DNA of 28,317 nucleotides from CAYOBW01 sp964402115. Its GTDB lineage: Bacteria; Verrucomicrobiota; Kiritimatiellia; UBA8416; CAYOBW01. Every line of letters begins with the position of its first letter. Position 1 is the first letter of the stretch. Positions 8,723 through 15,109 of this stretch are shown here, piece after piece. The notes under the pieces were generated by a model, which ran no database searches, had not been told where the DNA came from, and saw nothing but the letters and a program-made list of their open reading frames with translations. The stretch spans positions 1 to 28,317 of the forward strand of contig CAYOBW010000068.1 in NCBI GenBank assembly GCA_964402115.1, in the 5' to 3' direction. The translations under genes were made by a program, and so were the position numbers.

Positions 8723-9886
8723 TCAGCCTTTCATCCGGCGCCGTGTCCGGCGCATCACCCACTCGCTGGCCAGATTGCAGACGAACGAGAACAGAAGGAG
8801 ACACAGCGCCATGGCAAACAGCACATGGTAGCGCGACGAACCGGTCACGTGGTCCGCCTCGCCCATGTCGCCGGCGATGGTCGCGGTCAGTGTGCGCACC
8901 GGCTCCAGCAGGTTGTACCAGGGCACGGGAATCCGGGCCGCGTTGCCGGATGCCATCCAAACCACCATGGTCTCGCCCACGGCCCGCATCACGCCGAGGA
9001 TGGCCGCCGCCAGGATGCCGCTGCTGGCGGCGGGCAGGACGGTCCGCAACAGCGTCTCCGCCCGCGTGGCGCCCAGCGCGTAGCTGCCCTCCCGCAACTC
9101 CCGACCCACGGCCTGGAGGGCGTCCTCGGAAACGCTTACGACAGTCGGCAGCGCCATCACGCCCAGGATGAGCGCGACGTTGAGCGCGTTGGTGCCGCTC
9201 CCGATCGTCAAGCCCGCGGCGGCCTGACCCAGAGTGAAAAGCCCGTAGCACGCGCCCGCGCCCATGACCGTCAGCAGCACCGCGCGCGCCGCGTGCCGCC
9301 GCCCGCCCTCCAAATTGCCGGCCAGCCCATCGCTGGCCACCAGCGCCGCCAGAAACGCCAGTGGCAGCCCGATGACCCACACCGCCACGCCGAGCAGATG
9401 CCCGCCACGCTCCTGCAGCAACGGCGCCAGCACGACCAGGGCGAAGAACCCATAGGCGACCGAGGGAATCGCAGCCAGCAGCTCGATCACCGGCTTGACC
9501 AGTTGCCGCAAACCGAACGGCATCATATCGCTGAGACAGAGCGCGGCCACGACGCCCATCGGCACCGCCACAACCAGGGCGCCCAGCGTAACCAGCCCCG
9601 TCCCGACGAACATGGCCAGCGCACCGAACTCCGGCGCGGCGGCCGAGGGATACCAGTGCGTGCTCGTGAAGAACTCGCGCGCGCCCTGCAGGCGGAAGAA
9701 CGGCAGCGCATCGCGCGCAATGAAGTAGAAGATGAAGACGACGGCCACCATGGACAACGAGGTCACTGCCAGCAACAGCCCCTGCCCCAGGCCCGTCAGC
9801 AGGCGCTGCCGCCACTGCGCCCGATCCGTCAGCAGGATCGAGCGCGGCGTGGAAACAGCCTGCACCTGTGTGGCCGTGGCGTCCAT
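8723..9886 (-). CDS. pstC: Phosphate ABC transporter permease PstC
   Basis: The 387-aa inner-membrane permease pairs with PstA to form the phosphate channel. It shows the PstC landmarks ELLAAIPSVAYGFFALVVLAP (about 135-155), the EAA loop EDALQAVGRELREGSYALGA (254-273), and GVMRAVGETMVVWMASGN (298-315). Between the third conserved membrane segment and the EAA region there is extra sequence (about 160-230). It contains two further hydrophobic stretches, LGVAVWVIGLPLAFLAAL and AVLLTVMGAGACYGLFTL. This makes the protein longer than typical PstC (about 300-320 aa). The start has AAGGGGA upstream. About 100 nt separates it from pstS, the largest gap between the four transporter genes. Confidence 0.94.
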   Translation of the reverse strand: MDATATQVQAVSTPRSILLTDRAQWRQRLLTGLGQGLLLAVTSLSMVAVVFIFYFIARDALPFFRLQGAREFFTSTHWYPSAAAPEFGALAMFVGTGLVTLGALVVAVPMGVVAALCLSDMMPFGLRQLVKPVIELLAAIPSVAYGFFALVVLAPLLQERGGHLLGVAVWVIGLPLAFLAALVASDGLAGNLEGGRRHAARAVLLTVMGAGACYGLFTLGQAAAGLTIGSGTNALNVALILGVMALPTVVSVSEDALQAVGRELREGSYALGATRAETLLRTVLPAASSGILAAAILGVMRAVGETMVVWMASGNAARIPVPWYNLLEPVRTLTATIAGDMGEADHVTGSSRYHVLFAMALCLLLFSFVCNLASEWVMRRTRRRMKG

Positions 9887-9933
9887 GTCCGAGGCATCCC
9901 CTTCCGGTGGCCATCCTTGCTGCCAGCCGATCC

Positions 9934-9983
9934 GGCCGGCCCGCCACCGCGGACCGACCGGTTCTCAACCTGTGGCTAAGCCA
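9934..9983 (-). promoter_or_regulatory. Stem-loops in the pstS-pstC intercistronic RNA
   Basis: On the leftward transcript, GGUCGGUCC (9959 to 9951) can pair with GGGCCGGCC (9942 to 9934). The stem is 9 bp with two G-U pairs around an 8-nt loop. Two small 4-bp hairpins, TGGC-TTA-GCCA (9983-9973) and GGTT-GAG-AACC (9970-9960), lie between it and the pstS stop. There is no U tract, so this looks like a partial terminator or a 3' stabilising structure rather than a full stop. Such a structure would give more PstS than PstCAB, the usual need for binding-protein transporters. The role is inferred. Confidence 0.45.
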
Positions 9984-9986
9984 GCC

Positions 9987-10802
9987 TTAAGGCAACGGTA
10001 CGAAGCCCGTATCCTCCACCATCCGCTTGCCTTCTGCTGTCGCGCTGAGCGCCATGAAACCGGCCAGCGGCGTGCCCGCCTTCGGGCGGCCGTTGGTGTA
10101 CATGTACAGCGGTCGGGCAATCGGATAGGTCTTCTTCACCACCGTCTCCGGGGTCACTTCAATGCCATTCACCAGCAGCGGCTTCACGCCCTCGATGAAC
10201 GCCAGCCCGACATAGCCGATGGCTGCCGGCGTGCTCAGCACGCGCTGCCGGATGGCGCCGTTGCTGCCGACGTACTCGGTGCGGTCCGTCATCTTCTCCT
10301 TGTTCATCACCAGCGTCTCGAAGCTCTCGTACGTGCCGCTGTTCGTGTCGCGGCTGATCACCACGAGTCCCTGATCCGGGCCGCCGAGCTCCTTCCAGTT
10401 ACGGATCTTGCCGGTGTAAATGCCCCGGATCTGTTCCAGGGTCAGCTTCCCGACTGGATTGCTCGGATGCACCACGAGGGCGATGCCATCCATCGCCACA
10501 ATGCATTCGATCGCCAGCACACCCGCCTCCTTCGCGGCATTCATCTCGGAGTTCTTCATCGGACGGGACATGGTGGCTACGTCGCAGGCCGCGTTGATCA
10601 GGCTCTTCGCGCCGTTGCCGCTGCCGGACTCGCTGACGGAGATGTTCACCTCCGGGTGCTTGCCCATGTAGTACTCCGCGAAGGCCTTGGCGATCGGCCC
10701 GACCGTCGTGGATCCATCCACCACGATCCGGTTCGGGTCGCCAGCCGCCGCCACACTCGCTCCCAGCCCCAGGGCTGCCAACATGCTCATGGTCTTCTTC
10801 AT
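9987..10802 (-). CDS. pstS: Periplasmic phosphate-binding protein PstS
   Basis: The 271-aa exported protein captures phosphate and delivers it to PstCA. A signal peptide covers about residues 1-20 (MKKTMSMLAALGLGASVAAA), with no lipobox cysteine, so it is probably a free periplasmic protein. Phosphate-contacting loops typical of the PstS/PBP-like family are visible: VDGSTTVGPIAKAF (28-41), SESGSGNGAK (57-66), ATMSRPMK (76-83) and SRDTNSGTYESF (150-161). AAGGAGA sits just upstream of the ATG. The gene begins 56 nt after the porin gene, and that gap holds no PHO-box-like repeat, so pstS is probably transcribed from the porin promoter. Confidence 0.97.
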   Translation of the reverse strand: MKKTMSMLAALGLGASVAAAGDPNRIVVDGSTTVGPIAKAFAEYYMGKHPEVNISVSESGSGNGAKSLINAACDVATMSRPMKNSEMNAAKEAGVLAIECIVAMDGIALVVHPSNPVGKLTLEQIRGIYTGKIRNWKELGGPDQGLVVISRDTNSGTYESFETLVMNKEKMTDRTEYVGSNGAIRQRVLSTPAAIGYVGLAFIEGVKPLLVNGIEVTPETVVKKTYPIARPLYMYTNGRPKAGTPLAGFMALSATAEGKRMVEDTGFVPLP

Positions 10803-10858
10803 GATCTTGTCTCCTTGCGTCTCTTTCGTTGCGTGTTTGTCAATGCGTGCCTCCCGCC

Positions 10859-12070
10859 TCAGAACGAAGCCACCAAGTCAACCTGCAGGCGGTCGTAGTC
10901 CTTCGTCTTCTTCGGATCGTCGATCGTCTTATCGTCGAGGAAGTAGGTGACACCCGCCTGGAGGTTCTTCATGATCTGGTAACGGCCAGAGAACTTGTGC
11001 CCTTCGCCGTTCGTGCCACCGCCCCAGCGGTCGGAGTCGGTGAACATGCCAACCGTGGCGTCCTTCTCCAGCTCGGCGTAGCTGTAGCCCACTTCGAACG
11101 TCTTCGGGTTCTTCGCCTTGCCGTAGGTAACCCCGTACAGGCGCCCGTGGTCGTACTTGTCCGCGTCCGTGTTGCTCAACTCCTGCGCGTAGAACGAGAG
11201 CGGCCGGTCGAGCACCCAGTACTCGAGCTGCGCGAAATAGACTACCGGCGTGAAGTCAGTGGCCCACGCCTTGTTCGTGACGCTCCCGCTCCGCGTCCCC
11301 TTAGTCGTGCTGTTACCGTAGGCGTTGTTCTTGGCCTCCCAGTCGATCACGTCAGCCCCCTGCAGGCCCTGGTAGCCGTAGTAGCTCGCCCCGATCGTCA
11401 GGCTGAGTTCCGGCGCAAACTGCAACTTCCCGGCCGCCTGCCCGGCGTAGAGCATCAGGTCGTCCTTGTCGGAACGCTCCTGCACCCACAGGTAACCGCC
11501 GTTCGCCAGCAGCGTGGCGAACCCGCCGCCGAGCTGGCTCTTCACGGCCACGCCCTCCGGCGTCAGGTCGCCGTCCCAGACGAGATCGTCCGGCATGGTG
11601 ATAAACGGGTTCTTCATCTTTCCCGCAATGGCATGCACCTCGTTCGGGTTGTCCCCGAGGAAGTTGTAGTCCATGTAGGCCAGGTTGAGTCTGAACTCCT
11701 TCTTCCCGAAACCGTCGCCCAGCGACTGGTTCCCGGAGACCGGGTCCGCCTGCCCCGTCGAGAACTCGATCCCGACTTTCAGGTTGTCGTTGGCCTTGCC
11801 TTCCGCGCCCAGGCGGGCGCGGATGCGGTCGCGCTGGCGCGTGTAGGTTTCCTTGTTCGCGTCCAGCTTCGAGTCGTCGTTGATGCTCTCGTAGCGATAG
11901 CGCAGGTCGCCCTTGAGCGTGATGTTGTCCACCCAGGTCTTCGGCGCCGGAGCCGGAGCCGCCGCCGCGCCGCCTCCCTGCGGAGCAGCCGTTTGCGCCA
12001 CGCTCAGCAGGCCGGCACACGTCACCGCCCACACATTGCCCGCTGTTACCGTCATCATTCGCATACCCAT
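10859..12070 (-). CDS. Outer-membrane beta-barrel porin, probably phosphate-starvation induced
   Basis: The 403-aa protein has an N-terminal signal sequence (about 1-29), an Ala/Pro/Gly-rich linker (about 29-43) and then alternating amphipathic beta strands to the end. Examples are ITLKGDLRYRYESIN, LKVGIEFSTGQ, LSLTIGASYYGYQG and LQAGVTYFLDD. It ends LQVDLVASF, the terminal Phe expected of a Bam-assembled barrel. It resembles the 'putative porin' (Porin_5-like) families of PVC bacteria, which is a recalled resemblance. A GGAAAT Shine-Dalgarno precedes the ATG at 12070. A PHO-box-like site lies about 86 nt upstream and pstS follows 56 nt downstream, so the cargo is probably phosphate or another phosphorus source. 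Selectivity is inferred from context, not from a recognised pore motif. Confidence 0.85.
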   Translation of the reverse strand: MGMRMMTVTAGNVWAVTCAGLLSVAQTAAPQGGGAAAAPAPAPKTWVDNITLKGDLRYRYESINDDSKLDANKETYTRQRDRIRARLGAEGKANDNLKVGIEFSTGQADPVSGNQSLGDGFGKKEFRLNLAYMDYNFLGDNPNEVHAIAGKMKNPFITMPDDLVWDGDLTPEGVAVKSQLGGGFATLLANGGYLWVQERSDKDDLMLYAGQAAGKLQFAPELSLTIGASYYGYQGLQGADVIDWEAKNNAYGNSTTKGTRSGSVTNKAWATDFTPVVYFAQLEYWVLDRPLSFYAQELSNTDADKYDHGRLYGVTYGKAKNPKTFEVGYSYAELEKDATVGMFTDSDRWGGGTNGEGHKFSGRYQIMKNLQAGVTYFLDDKTIDDPKKTKDYDRLQVDLVASF

Positions 12071-12125
12071 ACCCTATTTCCTTTCTGTTTGCGCACCCGC
12101 TTGTTGCTACTTGCCGTTCGAAACA

Positions 12126-12386
12126 TCAGCAGTTGAACAGCAGGGAGTTGAAGCCGTATGAGGGCACTGTTAGAAATCGGTCAGAACGAACCAGCCGAAC
12201 CGTTCGCGGCGGATTGCCGCGCGCGCGCGCGCCAGGCGCCGCAGCGTTCGCGCGGTGGCCCGACGCTTGCCGCAAGGCATCGTCATAGCTTCCCGGCTGC
12301 CGCCGGTCGTAGGTGATGTAGTTGTTCTCGTAATCGGCTGCTTCCGGGTACCCGTCATCCACGAAGATGTAACCTCTTTCCCTCAC
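12126..12386 (-). CDS. Short ORF between phoR and the porin gene, possibly frameshifted
   Basis: I do not recognise this product. A GTG at 12386 has a strong Shine-Dalgarno (GGGGAGG, 5 nt spacing) and opens an 86-codon frame beginning VRERGYIFVDDGYPEAADYE. Its first 35 or so residues look protein-like (acidic, Tyr-rich, high GC at third positions). After about 12280 the alternative frame looks better: Arg/Ala-rich helical, ending RFGWFVLTDF at a stop at 12170-12172. So this may be a real gene with a frameshift, or an artefact. ATG 12437 and 12455 are other in-frame starts without good ribosome sites. The PHO-box-like site 12469-12497 lies 83 nt upstream of the GTG, close to the 81 nt seen for phoB. 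Confidence 0.3.
   Translation of the reverse strand: MRERGYIFVDDGYPEAADYENNYITYDRRQPGSYDDALRQASGHRANAAAPGARARGNPPRTVRLVRSDRFLTVPSYGFNSLLFNC
12156..12184 (-). promoter_or_regulatory. PHO-box-like operator upstream of porin-pstSCAB-phoU
   Basis: On the leftward strand three 7-mers recur every 11 bp: CTGACCG (12184-12178), CTAACAG (12173-12167) and CTCATAC (12162-12156). Tandem 7-mers with 11-bp periodicity are the known architecture of PhoB/PhoP/SphR sites, and CTAACAG resembles the TTAACA and CTTAACC versions of Bacillus and cyanobacteria. The site ends 86 nt before the porin ATG. Read on the other strand it is CTGTTAG-AAAT-CGGTCAG, close to the enterobacterial CTGTCAT spacing. PhoB binding is inferred. 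Confidence 0.6.
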
Positions 12387-12468
12387 GCGCACCTCCCCGC
12401 CCCCCTGGCGGTCTTCATCTTTTGCTTGATGTGTCATGCGTACAGTACAAACCACGCCGATTACGCCC

Positions 12469-12497
12469 GCATGAGGGTGCTGTTAGGATTCGGTCAG
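12469..12497 (-). promoter_or_regulatory. PHO-box-like operator downstream of phoR
   Basis: On the leftward strand the 7-mers CTGACCG (12497-12491), CTAACAG (12486-12480) and CTCATGC (12475-12469) are spaced 11 bp apart. The site matches the porin-proximal one at nearly every base over about 29 bp. It lies 52 nt beyond the phoR stop and 83 nt before the GTG of the short ORF. It may drive the short ORF, or act as a distal operator for the porin-pst promoter. Confidence 0.55.
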
Positions 12498-12501
12498 GGG
12501 C

Positions 12502-12535
12502 GTTCGCGAAGCCGCGGAACGCTGCGCGGGCAGCG
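12502..12535 (-). terminator. GC-rich hairpins just after phoR
   Basis: CGCTGC-GCGG-GCAGCG (12520-12535) is a perfect 6-bp stem with a 4-nt loop. Next to it, 12502-12520 can form a second, bulged hairpin (GTTC...GAAC plus GCG/CGC). They fall between the phoR stop and the next operator, where phoBR transcription might end or pause. No T tract is present, so termination is uncertain. Confidence 0.3.
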
Positions 12536-12548
12536 GAGCCGGAAACGT

Positions 12549-14312
12549 TCAGCTTCTGGGAATGCGAATCGTGAACGTGCTGCCCTGCCCCGGCGTGCTT
12601 GCGGCGGTGACGGCGCCGCGATGGGCCAGCACGATGTGCTTCACGATGGCAAGACCGAGGCCGGTCCCGCCGAGCGCCCGACTGCGGGCCTGGTCCACGC
12701 GGTAGAAACGCTCGAAGATCCGCAACAAGTGCTTCTTCTCGATGCCGGGGCCCTGGTCCGTCACGCGGATGAGGACGTCGTCGTCTTGTGCCGTCGCGCT
12801 CACCTCGACCCGCGTGCCTTCCCCGCTATACTTGACGGCGTTGTCGATCAGGTTCGCCACGGCCTGTTCCAGAAGCGTGGCGTTGAGCGGGGCAGTCACG
12901 TCCCCCGCGCATGCCACCACGACAGTGATGCGCCGGGCCTCCGCCGCCTTCGCACACGCCTGTGCCGCCCGGCCCAGCACGTCGCGCACAGGCCACGGCT
13001 CCAGGGGAATGCGCTTGTGCTGCGCGTCATGCTCGATCCGCGACAGGCTCAGCAAGTCCTCCACGATGGCGTTCAAGCGCTCGACCTGCCGCCCCATCAT
13101 CGCGATGAACCGCCCCTCCTCGTCCGGGCTCCGCTCGCCGCGGTCGGAAAGCGTCTCCACGCAGCCCCGCAAGGCCGTGATGGGCGTGCGCAGCTCGTGG
13201 GACACGTTGGCCACAAAATCCTGCCGTACGGTCTCCAGCCGCTTCAGCCGGGTGACGTCGTTGAGGACGACCAGGACGCCCAGCCGCCGGCCGGCCGAGT
13301 CAGCCAGCGCCGTGCCATGCAGGTTCAGGAAGCGCTCCACGTTGCCGTTAAGCACGATTTCGCATTCCGCCGGACCGCCCGCGGCGAGCGTGGCGGCGAT
13401 GAAGTTCTGCAGGTCCGGATTGCGCACGGTTTCCACGATGCTGCGCCCCCGGACCCGGTCGGGCACCAGTTCCAGCAGGCGCGCCGCCGCCCCGTTCAGC
13501 TCCAGGATGCGCCCATCGCCGTCCACGGCCAGAACGCCCTCAACCATGCTGCTGAAGACCGCCCGCTGCTGGTCGCGCTGCCGGGTGATCGTCTCCATCC
13601 GTTCGCCCAGCTGCATGGCCATCTGGTTCAGGGTCCGGGCCAGGGACTGCATTTCCTCCCCCTCGGGCAGCGCGACGCGCGCACCCAGGTCGCCTTCAGC
13701 AAGCCGGGCAGCCGTAAGCCGCATGTCGGCCAGGGGACGGCTGATGCGTCGGGCCAGGTAGAAGGTCACTCCCGCAAACAGCAGCGCCACCGCTGCAATG
13801 CCAAGCGAAACGTGCAGGTAAGCGTTCTGCAGAGTCCAGTCGATGACCGACAGCGGCACCGAGGTCCTGGCCACCGCCACCACCGCGCCGTCTCGCCGCA
13901 CCGGAATGGCCAGGTACATCAAGGTGCGCCCGATTGTATCGCTGAAGCGCACCGACCTGCCGGTCCGTCCGGCCAGGGCCTCGGCAATCTCGGGCCGGCT
14001 CCCATGGTTCTCCATCTTCGCCGGATCCTGATCGGAATCGCCGACCACGCGGCCGTCCGGGAGGATCCATGTGGCCCGCGTTTGCGCGAGGCGGCCGAAT
14101 TCCTTGCACTGCCGGTCGATCTCCGCCGCCTCCCGGTCCTGAGCGTCGACACCGAGTTCGCTCGCCAGGATGTTGGCCCGCGTCAGCAGGTCGGCCGCAA
14201 CCTGCTCCTTATAGAAGCTGCGCAGCGAGTGGTTCGCGAACGAGGCCGTCATCACCAGCGCAACCAGCATGCTGGCAAAGAAGGAGAGGTAGATGCGCCA
14301 CAGCAGCCGCAT
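12549..14312 (-). CDS. phoR: Phosphate-regulon sensor histidine kinase PhoR
   Basis: The 587-aa membrane kinase autophosphorylates in low phosphate and passes the phosphate to PhoB. Domain order: membrane segment (about 6-26), a periplasmic region of about 135 residues (about 28-162), a second membrane segment (about 165-187), HAMP (about 188-240), PAS (about 248-355), HisKA with phospho-accepting H372 in ANVSHELRTP, and a HATPase domain. The HATPase has the N box LIDNAVKYS (488-496), G1 DQGPGI (519-524), F box FERFYRVD and G2 GGTGLGLAI (548-556). Unlike the short-looped E. coli PhoR, it has a full periplasmic sensor-sized loop. It starts 6 nt after phoB. It is called PhoR rather than a generic kinase from its partner and the adjacent pst genes. 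Confidence 0.93.
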   Translation of the reverse strand: MRLLWRIYLSFFASMLVALVMTASFANHSLRSFYKEQVAADLLTRANILASELGVDAQDREAAEIDRQCKEFGRLAQTRATWILPDGRVVGDSDQDPAKMENHGSRPEIAEALAGRTGRSVRFSDTIGRTLMYLAIPVRRDGAVVAVARTSVPLSVIDWTLQNAYLHVSLGIAAVALLFAGVTFYLARRISRPLADMRLTAARLAEGDLGARVALPEGEEMQSLARTLNQMAMQLGERMETITRQRDQQRAVFSSMVEGVLAVDGDGRILELNGAAARLLELVPDRVRGRSIVETVRNPDLQNFIAATLAAGGPAECEIVLNGNVERFLNLHGTALADSAGRRLGVLVVLNDVTRLKRLETVRQDFVANVSHELRTPITALRGCVETLSDRGERSPDEEGRFIAMMGRQVERLNAIVEDLLSLSRIEHDAQHKRIPLEPWPVRDVLGRAAQACAKAAEARRITVVVACAGDVTAPLNATLLEQAVANLIDNAVKYSGEGTRVEVSATAQDDDVLIRVTDQGPGIEKKHLLRIFERFYRVDQARSRALGGTGLGLAIVKHIVLAHRGAVTAASTPGQGSTFTIRIPRS

Positions 14313-14318
14313 GGGCGC

Positions 14319-15011
14319 TTACTCCCGTTCCTTGAAGCGGTAGCCAACACCCCGCACGGTTTCGATGTAGTCGGCCCGCGTGCCGAGCTTGCGCCGGATC
14401 CCGACGATCTGCACGTCCACCGCGCGATCCGTGACGGCGTAGTCTTCACCCCTGACGGCGTCCACGATCTGCTCCCGCGTCATGACCCAGCCCGGCCGGC
14501 TCGCGAGGAAGTGCAGAATCCGCAGCTCCGAGAAGGTCATCTCCACCGGCTTGCCCTTGATCAGGACCTCGTGCCGCCCGGGGTTGATCACGAGATCGAG
14601 CACGCGGAGAATGCCGTCCTTGTCCCCCGGAGGATCGTGCCGACGGCGCAGGACGGCCCGCACCCGGGAGATCAGCACCTTCATGCTGAAGGGCTTCGTC
14701 ACGTAGTCGTCAGCCCCAAGTTCGAGCCCGCTCACAATGTCGGACTCCTCGCCCTTGGCCGAAACCATCACAATCGGAATCGCGGCCGTCCTGGCGTCCT
14801 TCTTGAGCATCCGGCACACTTCCAGCCCGTCCAGTTCCGGCAACATCAGATCCAGCAGGACGAGGTCGGGAATGTTGCGGGAAATGGCCTTCACCGCATC
14901 CTCGCCATTCGTGGCCGTCGTCACGGCAAACCCCTCCCGCGTCAGGTGATAGCGCAGGAGTTCCAAGATGTCTTCCTCATCCTCTACCGCGAATATGTGT
15001 TTCTTCGACAT
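14319..15011 (-). CDS. phoB: Phosphate-regulon response regulator PhoB (OmpR family)
   Basis: The 230-aa DNA-binding regulator activates phosphate-starvation genes. The receiver domain (about 3-120) has the acidic pair E10-D11 (VEDEED), the phospho-acceptor D54 (LLDLMLPELDG), the switch region MVSAKGEE and K106 (TKPFS). The winged-helix domain (about 133-228) shows the EMTFSELRILHFLASRPG start, the recognition stretch DRAVDVQIVGIRRKLG and the C-terminal hairpin TVRGVGYRFKE. ATG 15011 gives the usual N-terminus (MSKKHIFAVEDEEDI) with GAGG upstream; the open extension to 15185 runs back into the neighbouring gene. A PHO-box-like site lies 81 nt upstream, suggesting autoregulation. It is followed by phoR after 6 nt. 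Confidence 0.94.
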   Translation of the reverse strand: MSKKHIFAVEDEEDILELLRYHLTREGFAVTTATNGEDAVKAISRNIPDLVLLDLMLPELDGLEVCRMLKKDARTAAIPIVMVSAKGEESDIVSGLELGADDYVTKPFSMKVLISRVRAVLRRRHDPPGDKDGILRVLDLVINPGRHEVLIKGKPVEMTFSELRILHFLASRPGWVMTREQIVDAVRGEDYAVTDRAVDVQIVGIRRKLGTRADYIETVRGVGYRFKERE

Positions 15012-15036
15012 GAGCCACCGCCTCGGACGTAAGGCA

Positions 15037-15063
15037 ACCACGGACACCACCGACACCATACCC
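15037..15063. repeat. Three degenerate tandem 9-mers in the phoB leader
   Basis: The + strand reads ACCACGGAC, ACCACCGAC, ACCATACCC in immediate succession. Short ACCACGGAC-type arrays occur between genes in several PVC genomes (recalled, not searched). This one sits between the PHO-box-like site and the phoB start, so on the leftward strand it would be part of the promoter or mRNA leader. A possible -10 (TATGGT) overlaps its upstream end. Confidence 0.45.
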
Positions 15064-15091
15064 CAAGGCAGGGGGAACTTGAAGCCCTGTA

Positions 15092-15109
15092 TTGTTAGAA
15101 GTCGGTTAG
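15092..15109 (-). promoter_or_regulatory. PHO-box-like operator upstream of phoBR
   Basis: On the leftward strand CTAACCG (15109-15103) and CTAACAA (15098-15092) are 11 bp apart, matching the two sites near the porin. The site overlaps the TAA stop codon of the preceding URO-D-family gene and ends 81 nt before the phoB ATG. A third 7-mer is not conserved here. A motif GGCTTCAA follows, as it does near the porin site but with 6 nt less spacing. Binding by PhoB, and so autoregulation, is inferred. Confidence 0.55.

Larger units (their letters stand above)
12071..12548 (-). other. 478-bp phoR-porin intergenic region
   Basis: Reading leftward from the phoR stop, this gap holds two GC-rich hairpins (12502-12535), a first PHO-box-like site (12469-12497), a short possibly frameshifted ORF (start about 12386), a second PHO-box-like site (12156-12184), and the porin leader with its Shine-Dalgarno. 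Sites one and two are nearly identical over about 29 bp. The region looks like a double promoter segment in which one regulated transcript starts in front of a short reading frame and another in front of the porin-pst run. Confidence 0.6.

Noticed and set aside
12167..12184. Reading the operators as conserved gene ends (both nearby alternative frames end LTDF-stop)
   Set aside because: At 15095 that frame is only a shadow of the URO-D gene, so the shared tail reflects the DNA motif rather than protein homology.
12255..15032. A 925-codon rightward open frame opposite phoR and phoB
   Set aside because: It is the antisense shadow of two clear genes in GC-rich DNA and shows no recognisable domain.
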